A stretch of DNA of 48,124 nt, taken from Anaerolineae bacterium. Lineage in GTDB: Bacteria > Chloroflexota > Anaerolineae > B4-G1 > DUEL01. Made by a program: the position numbers and the translations under genes. Every line of letters starts with the position of its first letter. Position 1 is the stretch's first letter. The notes beneath the pieces were generated by a model. It saw only the letters and a program-made list of their open reading frames with translations. It was not told where the DNA came from and did not search any database. Positions 31,802-38,910 of the stretch are shown one piece after another. The stretch spans positions 1 through 48,124 of the forward strand of contig JANXCY010000016.1 in assembly GCA_025060135.1 (NCBI GenBank). Reading direction: 5' to 3'.

Positions 31802-32731
31802 ATGCGCATCGGCTATCCCTGCATCAACCTTTCCCTGGACTGCCGTCCCAGCCGCACCGTTCGGCTGGCCCACCTCACCTGGGAGCGGCTTCAGGAAACG
31901 GTGGCCGGGAACCTGGCCTGTTTAGAGCGCATCCTGCGCTGGAACAGCGAACGGGGCCTCCTCTTTTTCCGTATCACCTCCGACCTGGTTCCGTTGGCCT
32001 CTCATCCGGCCAACCGCTTCCCCTGGGACGAGTTCTTTGCTTCGGACTTTGCCCGCATCGGCGCGTTAATCCGCGCAGCCGGGATACGCATCTCTATGCA
32101 TCCGGGCCAGTATACCCTACTGAACTCCCCCCGCCCAGAGGTCGTGGCAGCAGCCCATGCAGACCTGGCCTACCATGCCCGCGTGCTGGACCTCTTGGGC
32201 CTGGACCGGACAGCGAAGATTCAGATTCACATCGGCGGCCTGTACGGGGATAAGCGGGCCGCGCTGGAGCGCTTTATCCGGGAGGTGCACCGGTTAGACC
32301 CGGCGGTGCGGGCCCGTATAGTCGTGGAGAACGATGAGCGGATGTTCAACCTGGACGACTGTCTGGCGGTGAACCGGGAGACGGGCTTGCCAGTCCTGCT
32401 GGATGTCTTCCACCGAGAGGTCTACCCCGACGAGCGGCCACTGCCGGAGGCCCTGGCAGCGGCCCGGATGACCTGGGAAAAGGAGGACGGTCCTCCCATG
32501 GTGGACTACTCCTCACCGCTTCCTGGAGGCCGTCCCGGAAGCCATGCCCATACGCTGGATGAGGATCACTTTCGCCAGTTTCTGGCTCAGAGCCATCCCC
32601 ACGACTTTGACCTGATGCTGGAGGTCAAAGACAAAGAGCGGAGCGCACTACAAGCGCTGGAGATTCTGAGAGGCCTGGACGCGGTCAGGATGCAGGCCAC
32701 CCGGCCCGCCATGGGCTCTAACCGCTTTTAG
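31802..32731 (+). CDS. uvsE: UV damage endonuclease UvsE (UVDE)
   Basis: UvsE nicks DNA 5' of UV photoproducts and other lesions in an alternative excision repair route. The 309-residue protein has the family start MRIGYPCINLSL, WNSERGLLFFRITSDLVPLA, the metal-binding SMHPGQYTLLNSP, QIHIGGLYGDKRAAL, the catalytic VVENDERMFNLDDCL, and the ends LLDVFHREVYP and DFDLMLEVKDKERSAL. It is in the TIM-barrel xylose-isomerase-like superfamily. An AAGGGG site precedes the ATG. Its end overlaps the end of the convergent glycosyltransferase gene by 14 bases. Confidence 0.93.
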   Translation: MRIGYPCINLSLDCRPSRTVRLAHLTWERLQETVAGNLACLERILRWNSERGLLFFRITSDLVPLASHPANRFPWDEFFASDFARIGALIRAAGIRISMHPGQYTLLNSPRPEVVAAAHADLAYHARVLDLLGLDRTAKIQIHIGGLYGDKRAALERFIREVHRLDPAVRARIVVENDERMFNLDDCLAVNRETGLPVLLDVFHREVYPDERPLPEALAAARMTWEKEDGPPMVDYSSPLPGGRPGSHAHTLDEDHFRQFLAQSHPHDFDLMLEVKDKERSALQALEILRGLDAVRMQATRPAMGSNRF

Positions 32732-34265
32732 AGCCCCAATCGGGGCGCAGTTTTCGGGTCATCCTGCCGGGTCGCCGGACTGGCCGGGGCACCTTCTGGC
32801 CCATCTCGTAGAGACTGATCCCCGCCACCACCCCGAATGCGGCGCTGTAGAGGAGAAGAAACGGCAACAGGTCTACCCGTCCAGCGGACCACGCCCACGC
32901 GACCATTCCCAGAGCGTAGAGAGCCAGGGCGATCTCCCCTCCCACGGCCCGGTCCTCTCGCAGGCGATACCCGCTCCGTTGCCAGTTCCCCCGCCGTCCA
33001 TCCAGACGAAACTTGGGGGTGCGGACAAACTCGCCTCCCCAACGGATCAGCCCCTCGAGCAGAGCCAGGGTGTTGCCCCAGGCGACGCCGGTGCCGATCA
33101 GCATCAGCACCGGAAATGCCCGCAATCGCCGTTTCCAATCCCGGTACAGAGCCCACTGCCCCGTTCCATAGACCAGCATCGGTCCCAGGCAGAGAGGTCC
33201 CAGCAACCGGGAGATGTTCCCCAACGGCGATGGGACCAGGAAGGTTATCGGTGTTAGCAGGAGCATCAGGACCAGCAGAGGATAGACCAGGTAGCCACTC
33301 AGATGAAGCAGTCCCAGCAGCTTCTGCCAGGGGCCAACGTGGGGGCTACGGAGCAACGGACGGGCCAGTTTCCGCAAACACTGTACCGATCCCTTCGCCC
33401 AACGGGCCTGTTGCCGCTTGAACGCCAGCACCTGGGGCGGGAGTTCGGCCGGGCAATCCACATCGGGCAGGAACCGACACCGCCATCCGGCCAGTTGAGC
33501 CCGGTAACTCAGGTCTAAATCCTCGCACACCGTCTCGCTTTGCCACCCCCCACTCGCTTCAATACATACCCTTCGCCAGACGCCCCCGCTACCGTTGAAA
33601 TGCATCAGCAGGCCGGTCTGGCTGCGGGCGGTCTGCTCCACCACGAAGTGGCCATCCAGCGCAATGGCCTGCGCCTGGGTAACGAGGGAATGCTCATCGT
33701 TCAGATGGGCCCATCGAGTCTGCACCATACCCAGGCGGGGGTCCGCCAAAAAATGAGGGACCACCCGGAGCAGGAAATCGGGATGGGGGCAAAAATCTGC
33801 GTCAAAGATGGCAATCAGTTCCCCGCGCGCTTGTTGCAGCCCCCAGGCCAGGGCCCCCGCTTTAAAACCGGTGCGTTCAGAGCGGTGAAGCACCTGGATG
33901 TCCACCCCCCGGGCCTGCCAAAAAGCGGCCCGCGCCCGGGCAATGGCAGTTGTCTCGTCGGTGGAATCGTCCAGAACCTGGATTTCCAACCGGTCTCGGG
34001 GATAATCCAGCGAGGCCACCGTGTCAATCAGCCGCCGCACGACATACCGCTCGTTGTAAAGGGGCAACTGAACAGTAACGACCGGTAGGTCTGCACGGGG
34101 AGAGGGCAACTGCATAGCCGTCGTGTCCCTGGCGTGTTTTCGGTGTCGCCAGTAGAGCACCAGCAAAACCCAACTGTGCAGGCCGTAGGCCGCCAGCCAG
34201 AGAATGATCAAGAGATAAAGGCCGACCAGGATGTGTAGAAGCGGGCGCAATTCCAGAAACAACAT
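32718..34265 (-). CDS. Cellulose-synthase-like GT2 membrane glycosyltransferase
   Basis: The 515-residue enzyme has one N-terminal span (LLHILVGLYLLIILWLAAYG), a cytoplasmic GT2 domain, and four or five C-terminal spans through which the polymer may be exported. Catalytic marks are all present: LPLYNERYVVRRLIDTVASL, VLDDSTDETT, the metal-binding FDADF, the acceptor ETVCEDLDLSYR and the processive-enzyme motif QQARWAKGS (QxxRW form). These resemble glucan and mannan synthases. No PilZ domain or BcsB partner is seen. I start at the ATG following GGTGG; the long upstream extension overlaps the neighbour. It is 40 bases behind the DUF348/3D gene, suggesting a joint envelope role. Confidence 0.88.
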   Translation of the reverse strand: MLFLELRPLLHILVGLYLLIILWLAAYGLHSWVLLVLYWRHRKHARDTTAMQLPSPRADLPVVTVQLPLYNERYVVRRLIDTVASLDYPRDRLEIQVLDDSTDETTAIARARAAFWQARGVDIQVLHRSERTGFKAGALAWGLQQARGELIAIFDADFCPHPDFLLRVVPHFLADPRLGMVQTRWAHLNDEHSLVTQAQAIALDGHFVVEQTARSQTGLLMHFNGSGGVWRRVCIEASGGWQSETVCEDLDLSYRAQLAGWRCRFLPDVDCPAELPPQVLAFKRQQARWAKGSVQCLRKLARPLLRSPHVGPWQKLLGLLHLSGYLVYPLLVLMLLLTPITFLVPSPLGNISRLLGPLCLGPMLVYGTGQWALYRDWKRRLRAFPVLMLIGTGVAWGNTLALLEGLIRWGGEFVRTPKFRLDGRRGNWQRSGYRLREDRAVGGEIALALYALGMVAWAWSAGRVDLLPFLLLYSAAFGVVAGISLYEMGQKVPRPVRRPGRMTRKLRPDWGSKSG

Positions 34266-34305
34266 AGCCACCGGTGTGATCCAACGGTTGGGGCTCTGGC
34301 TCGGA

Positions 34306-35700
34306 TCAGTCCAGGATGTAGGGAATCTGATCGGGCGGCGGGACCGGGGTGAGGACGTAGACATCCACCCAGCGATACCAGAGGACCAGATCATCGTCAT
34401 TGTAGCCCAGGTCAATCCGGCGACCTTTGATCGCGCCGCCGGTATCTGCGGCGAACCCGATGCCGTAGCCCGGGACATAGACACGGGTCCGGAGAGGGAT
34501 GACGCGCGGGTCCACCGCTACGATGCCCCGTTGCATCGGCAGGCCCAGACGGGTGCGCCCGTAGTAGGGATGGGTCCTCGGCACACCAGCCGTGGACGCG
34601 CTGTAGGAGGTCGCCAGCATGCGGATGACCCGCCAGTACTCTATGGTACCCTCCGGTGTCGCCAGTTGCCGAACGACAATTTTCGTTCCATAGCCGATGA
34701 TTTTCTCCGTCGGCGGAACGGCGACGTATTCATCTTCCAGGGCCCGGGCAACCTCCACACCGTTCTCGTACCGGACCCGCCAGCGCCGCTGGAGGATGCC
34801 CGGCGCGCCTTCCTGGATCAGGCGGCGGTGGTCGATCTCCAGTTCGGGGTCCGGCTGCCAGCGGACCGGGTAGGGGATCGGCGACTGCTGGATCAGGAAC
34901 GCTTCCGCCACCCGCACCACCTGGACCGTGGTCTCCTCACCCAGAGGGGTCTCCGGCGGCGGGTGGGTATAGTCCTGGCCCACTAAGATGATGCCCAGGT
35001 CGGCCAGCACCTCTCCCACCTGGGTGCGATGGGTCCGGGTACGGATCGTTTTTCCGTCCACCTGAACGGTAACCGGTCGGGAGCGTTCCAGAAAGATATG
35101 CATCCCCGCGGAGACAGGCTCTCCCAGGTCCGGGCGCACGCGGTCAGCCCGGTAGAGAGCCAGGCCCAATTCCTCCAGGGCCTGCCCGACGGTGGGCGCT
35201 GCAGTAGTGAAAGAGAGCGTCCGTCCATTCTCGTGGAGGGTAACCGGCACCGCACGGGCTACCCGGATGACCTGGTCGCCGGAGCAGGTAGGGAGGTCCG
35301 TCGCGGCTGCACAGGAAGTAACCGTAACCCGATCGGCGGGATGAAGAGAGATACCCGCCTCGGCCAGTACCTGATCGGCGCTGGGGGCGTGTGTCCAGAA
35401 CGTCCAGGTCCGCCCGTCGGCCTGGATGGTTACCGCGCGGGCCCGAGAGACGGATACCGCCATCCCGGGCCGGAGCAAGGTCTCCGGTGCGGGCTCCACG
35501 ATGTCCTCCGGGCGGAGACTCAGGCCGACATCCACCAACAACGCGCCGACCGTCTGCTGGTGCGTACGGACCGGCCGGGCCGCTCCATCCACGATCAGAG
35601 TAACCGGCACGGCATCGGCATAGTACGTCGCGATCCATCCACTCACCAGCACACAAGCCACCAGGGCCACCGCGCCCTGAATGATCCGATCCTGATCCAT
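34306..35700 (-). CDS. DUF348-G5-3D domain cell-wall protein (YabE-like)
   Basis: An N-terminal signal anchor (IIQGAVALVACVLVSGWIA) sends the protein outside. Four DUF348-like units follow (for example PVTLIVDGAARPVRTHQQTV, RAVTIQADGRTWTFWTHA, PVTLHENGRTLSFTTAAPTV, PVTVQVDGKTIRTRTHRTQV). A G5 domain comes next (VRYENGVEVARALEDEYVA) and then a 3D domain (MLATSYSASTAG, GIVAVDPRVIPLRTRVYV, FAADTGGAIKGRRIDLGY) with the conserved Asp residues. The 3D fold is the catalytic barrel of MltA-like transglycosylases, so peptidoglycan cleavage is likely. Known homologues have one to three DUF348 units, so four is long. The start may be the ATG used here or a GTG ten codons upstream. Confidence 0.88.
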   Translation of the reverse strand: MDQDRIIQGAVALVACVLVSGWIATYYADAVPVTLIVDGAARPVRTHQQTVGALLVDVGLSLRPEDIVEPAPETLLRPGMAVSVSRARAVTIQADGRTWTFWTHAPSADQVLAEAGISLHPADRVTVTSCAAATDLPTCSGDQVIRVARAVPVTLHENGRTLSFTTAAPTVGQALEELGLALYRADRVRPDLGEPVSAGMHIFLERSRPVTVQVDGKTIRTRTHRTQVGEVLADLGIILVGQDYTHPPPETPLGEETTVQVVRVAEAFLIQQSPIPYPVRWQPDPELEIDHRRLIQEGAPGILQRRWRVRYENGVEVARALEDEYVAVPPTEKIIGYGTKIVVRQLATPEGTIEYWRVIRMLATSYSASTAGVPRTHPYYGRTRLGLPMQRGIVAVDPRVIPLRTRVYVPGYGIGFAADTGGAIKGRRIDLGYNDDDLVLWYRWVDVYVLTPVPPPDQIPYILD

Positions 35701-35800
35701 TCGTCTACAGCCTGGAGTCTGAGAGAGCACGCCTGAACATTTTCATGGGCTGAAAACCGTACCCCGCCCCTCCATATTTCAGATATGCCCAATATAAAAT

Positions 35801-36069
35801 GGCCGTGCACCTTCCGTCGAGCCTGACCACCGGGTCGCTGCCGGCCATTTGGCTCCAGGCAGGCACCCCTGCGGCACCCAGGAGGGACTCCGTACCGTTG
35901 CTTCCTCCCGGACCTGGCGGGGTTAGGAGGCTCCTGCCGCGCAGGACCCACCCTTCAGCGCCCTCTGACCAGAAGGAACACCAGCGCCATGAGCCCTCGG
36001 GAAGGCATTCGACCCCGCTATGGCGGATTGCGGGTACAGGGCACCGCCAGCTCCCCGTCTAGCACGGCC
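35801..36069 (-). ncRNA. ffs: Large-type signal recognition particle RNA
   Basis: The 269-nt RNA closes with a perfect 8-bp helix (GGCCGTGC at its 5' end with GCACGGCC at its 3' end). The 5' Alu domain has GGCGGTGCCCTGTACCCGC (near 36030-36049) and the 3' Alu arm GACGGAAGGTGCACGG. The apical S domain carries the SRP54 (Ffh) binding core AGGTCCGGGAGGAAGCA at 35899-35915, preceded by GGGTCCTGCGCGGCA and followed by TGCCGCAGG. Order and length match the Bacillus large SRP RNA (about 271 nt), not the short 4.5S form. A T-rich run (ATTTTATATT) directly follows the 3' helix and probably terminates it. With Ffh it targets nascent membrane proteins. Confidence 0.93.
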
Positions 36070-36075
36070 GTATTC

Positions 36076-36103
36076 ATGTTACCCCAGGACAAAAGGATGT
36101 CAA
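36076..36103 (-). promoter_or_regulatory. Promoter of the SRP RNA
   Basis: Perfect TTGACA (36098-36103), 16 nt, then TAACAT (36076-36081) on the minus strand, placing initiation at the first bases of the RNA's closing helix. Confidence 0.75.
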
Positions 36104-36170
36104 GTCTCCATATTGCTAATCGCTGATGGTGGGAATCATCGGGGGTCATTGGTTCCGAACTCCGGTTCAT

Positions 36171-36199
36171 TTGGCGTCTGGGCGGACCTGTGGTACAAT
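36171..36199 (+). promoter_or_regulatory. Promoter of the PHP phosphatase gene
   Basis: TTGGCG (36171-36176), 17 nt, then TACAAT (36194-36199) with TGTGG directly before it. Start of transcription about 38 nt before the ATG. Confidence 0.55.
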
Positions 36200-36243
36200 C
36201 TACCCTGTCGCCGATATGGCATCATTGATCTGGAGCCAGTCCA

Positions 36244-37044
36244 ATGATCCCGGATTCCCACACTCATACCTGCTTTTCCTTTGACAGCGATGCCTCTCCG
36301 GAGTCCATGTGTCGGGCCGCTCTCGTCCGGGGGATGTCCGAGATCGCCATCACTGACCATGTGGATCTGAACCCCCTGGACGGCGGCTACGGTTACTTCC
36401 AATCCGACGAACAATGGGAGGCCCTGGCTCGCTGTCGCGCCCGGCTGGACGGTCGCGTGCGGGTCCACATCGGACTGGAATGCGGCGAACCCCACCGCTT
36501 TCCCCAGGAGGTAAGCGCTCTACTCTCCGCCCATTCGTACGATGTGATTCTGGGATCCATCCACTGGATGGGGAACCATTCGGTAGAGACTGCCGAATTC
36601 TTTGAAGGCCGGGATATTCACGAAGGGATTATCCTGTATCTGGAGGAACTGGCCTGCCTGGCCCGAGAGGGCGACTACGATGTCCTGGCCCATCCCGACA
36701 TCATCCGCCGGGCCGTCTTCCGCCGATTCGGCTGGACCGACCTGGATTGGACTCCCTACGAGGCTCCGATGCGGCGGGTCTTGCGGACGGTGGCCGAACG
36801 AGGAAAAGCGCTGGAAGTGAACACTTCCTACCGGCGACGTGGTATGGGGCCGCCTGGCCCCTCGGTCCAGGTCCTGCGCTGGTTTCGGGAGGAGGGAGGC
36901 CAATTCATCACCCTGGGCTCCGATGCCCATCGCCCGGAGGAGGTCGGCGCGGATTTCGGAGAGGCCCTGACCATGGTCCGGGCCGCCGGGTTTGAGAGCA
37001 TCACCGTCTTCCGTCACCGGATGCCTCACCGGATTCCAGTGTAA
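36244..37044 (+). CDS. PHP-domain phosphatase, histidinol-phosphatase-like
   Basis: The 266-residue protein is a metal-dependent phosphoesterase of the PHP family. Metal ligands are visible: DSHTHTCFSFDSDA near the N-terminus, EIAITDHVD, GLECGEPHRF, ILGSIHWMG, VLAHPDIIRR and the end ITLGSDAHRPEEVG. This set matches HisK-type histidinol phosphatases (histidine biosynthesis) as well as related PHP enzymes, so the substrate is probable but not certain. No other his gene is nearby. It has its own promoter and a GGAG ribosome site. uppP follows 25 bases later on the same strand. Confidence 0.85.
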   Translation: MIPDSHTHTCFSFDSDASPESMCRAALVRGMSEIAITDHVDLNPLDGGYGYFQSDEQWEALARCRARLDGRVRVHIGLECGEPHRFPQEVSALLSAHSYDVILGSIHWMGNHSVETAEFFEGRDIHEGIILYLEELACLAREGDYDVLAHPDIIRRAVFRRFGWTDLDWTPYEAPMRRVLRTVAERGKALEVNTSYRRRGMGPPGPSVQVLRWFREEGGQFITLGSDAHRPEEVGADFGEALTMVRAAGFESITVFRHRMPHRIPV

Positions 37045-37069
37045 CCCCAGACCATAACGAGAGACCACC

Positions 37070-37906
37070 ATGGATGTGCGCGCGCTCTTTCTGGGCCTCT
37101 TGCAGGGCGCTACGGAATTCCTCCCTATCAGCAGTTCCGGGCATCTGGTGCTGGTCCCCTGGCTGCTGGGCTGGCCCATCCCCAGCCTGGCCTTTGATAC
37201 CCTGGTCCACTGGGGGACAGCGGTCGCCGTCATAGGCTACTTTTGGAGAGATTGGGTGGCCCTAATCCGAGGAGCCTGGCGGGGATTCCGGACCCGTTCC
37301 CTGAACGATCCCGAGACCCGTCTGCTATGCCTTATTCTTTTTGCCACCGTTCCAGGCGCGCTGGCTGGAGCGCTCCTGGAAGACTTCTTTGAGGGGATGT
37401 TCGCTCGTCCGGCGGCTGCCGCCGGTTTCCTCCTTTTCACCGCGGCGATCCTGATCCTGGCCGAATTCACATGGGCGCGGCATTCCTCTAATCCGGATAG
37501 CGATGCCCCGCGCGCTCTGACGGATCTCTCCTGGACGGATGCCCTGATGATTGGACTGGCGCAGGCCGTTGCCATCCTCCCTGGCGTCTCCCGATCTGGC
37601 GCCACCATTGCCGCCGGGCTGGGTCGGAGACTGGAGCGAGAGGCAGCAGCCCGATTCAGTTTTCTGCTCTCTACCCCCATCATCCTGGGCGCAGGGGCCA
37701 TGCAGATGCTCCAACTGTTCCGGTCCGGTGGCTGGGCCGGGGAAGCGGCAACCCTGATGGTGGGCTTCCTGGCTGCGCTGGTCTCCGGCGGCCTGAGCAT
37801 CCACTTCCTGCTGCGTTATGTCCGGCGGCGGCCCCTCTACCTTTTTGCTCTTTACTGTGTCCTAATGGGCATCCTGGGCCTGATCGTCGCCATTCTGAGA
37901 GGGTAA
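37070..37906 (+). CDS. uppP: Undecaprenyl-diphosphatase UppP (BacA family)
   Basis: The 278-residue membrane enzyme removes a phosphate from undecaprenyl diphosphate outside the membrane, regenerating the lipid carrier for peptidoglycan and other polymers. Both catalytic regions are present: LLQGATEFLPISSSGHLVL (residues 9-27) with the conserved Glu and Ser cluster, and AILPGVSRSGATIAAGLGRR with the conserved Arg. About seven or eight spans. Resistance to bacitracin follows from high activity in this family. It is near a DUF368 (PopT-like) gene and cell-wall genes. Confidence 0.95.
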   Translation: MDVRALFLGLLQGATEFLPISSSGHLVLVPWLLGWPIPSLAFDTLVHWGTAVAVIGYFWRDWVALIRGAWRGFRTRSLNDPETRLLCLILFATVPGALAGALLEDFFEGMFARPAAAAGFLLFTAAILILAEFTWARHSSNPDSDAPRALTDLSWTDALMIGLAQAVAILPGVSRSGATIAAGLGRRLEREAAARFSFLLSTPIILGAGAMQMLQLFRSGGWAGEAATLMVGFLAALVSGGLSIHFLLRYVRRRPLYLFALYCVLMGILGLIVAILRG

Positions 37907-37946
37907 TGTTTCCCCTAAGATACCCATCGGAGTGGGTCATATATTC

Positions 37947-38720
37947 GTGAAATTCGTGCCTTTCGTGTCCCTGATGCTGATTCCGGGGCTGGTCGCCTGC
38001 GCCCCTCAACCTCTGACCGTTACCCCGGAACCGGTTACCCTGCGCCTGGTCCTCTCCGATGCCTGCGCGGAGACAGCCCAGGCACTGGCCCGGGCGTATC
38101 ACCTCCAGAAACCATGGGTGGCCATACAGATGGAGGTCTTCAACGATGCGCAGGCCCTAGAGCGACTGGAGGCGGGCGCAGCCGATGCTATTGCCCTCAT
38201 CGGGGCGGATACGGACATCCCGTTGTGGACTCACCCCTTTGCGGAGGACGCGCTGGCCATCATAGTCCATCCCGCCGTTCCGGTGGAGGGCCTCACCCTG
38301 GCTGAATTGCGAGAAGTCCTCCGGGGACGGGTCAGCGAGTGGCCCGACGGCACACCGATCCAGGTCGTCAGCCGGGAGGCAGGCGCCGGCACCTTATCAC
38401 TGATTCAGGCATCGGTTCTGGGCAACCGGGACCTCACGCTGACGGCGCGGGTAGTGGTGGACGACAGAAGGGTAACCAGCCTGGTGGCCCAGACCTCTGG
38501 CGCCATCGGATACGTTCCTCTCAGCCGGGTGCCCCCTGAGGTCCGTAGGCTGACCCTGGAGGGACAGCCCCCGGCCCCTACGGCCGATTATCCCCTCGCC
38601 TATGCCTGTCGCTGGGCCACGCGGGCGGAGCCGACCGGCGCGCTACGGGATTGGCTCCAGTGGACGGCTGGCCCCCAGGGCCAGTCCATTGTAGAGCAGG
38701 CTCTGCACCCCAGACCGTGA
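37947..38720 (+). CDS. PstS-like phosphate-binding lipoprotein
   Basis: The N-terminus KFVPFVSLMLIPGLVACAP is a lipoprotein signal with lipobox LVAC, so the mature protein is anchored outside. The rest (about 240 residues) has the pattern of short PstS-like binding proteins: LVLSDACAETAQALARAYH, ALIGADTDIPLW, DALAIIVHPAVPVEGLTLAE, REAGAGTLSLIQAS and GAIGYVPLSRVP. No pst permease genes follow, so it may serve as a sensor or use a distant transporter. The GTG start used here is preceded by GGAG. The first codons are three copies of TTCGTG spaced nine bases apart. Confidence 0.75.
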   Translation: MKFVPFVSLMLIPGLVACAPQPLTVTPEPVTLRLVLSDACAETAQALARAYHLQKPWVAIQMEVFNDAQALERLEAGAADAIALIGADTDIPLWTHPFAEDALAIIVHPAVPVEGLTLAELREVLRGRVSEWPDGTPIQVVSREAGAGTLSLIQASVLGNRDLTLTARVVVDDRRVTSLVAQTSGAIGYVPLSRVPPEVRRLTLEGQPPAPTADYPLAYACRWATRAEPTGALRDWLQWTAGPQGQSIVEQALHPRP

Positions 38721-38889
38721 GTGTTTCTCGAAGCCCACGAAGCCTATGCGGTGCATCCTCCGAGCCAGACCCGGTGGGGTCCTGCGGCCCCACCTCCGAC
38801 TTTAGCCTTTCTGCCTGCGGCGCTTCCGCACGGCTTGTGGCCGCTTCCGTGGCCCCATCAAAAGATGGTTTTCGTGTTGTTCTTTCAAC

Positions 38890-38905
38890 CCGCCGGGGCG
38901 GTTTT
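38890..38905 (+). terminator. Possible weak terminator after the PstS-like gene
   Basis: CCGCC/GGCGG with a two-base loop followed by TTTT. The stem is short. Another hairpin (GGTGGGG/CCCCACC, 8-nt loop) lies earlier in the same gap, near 38772-38793. The rest of the 190-base gap before mutL shows no gene. Confidence 0.35.
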
Positions 38906-38910
38906 GTGGT

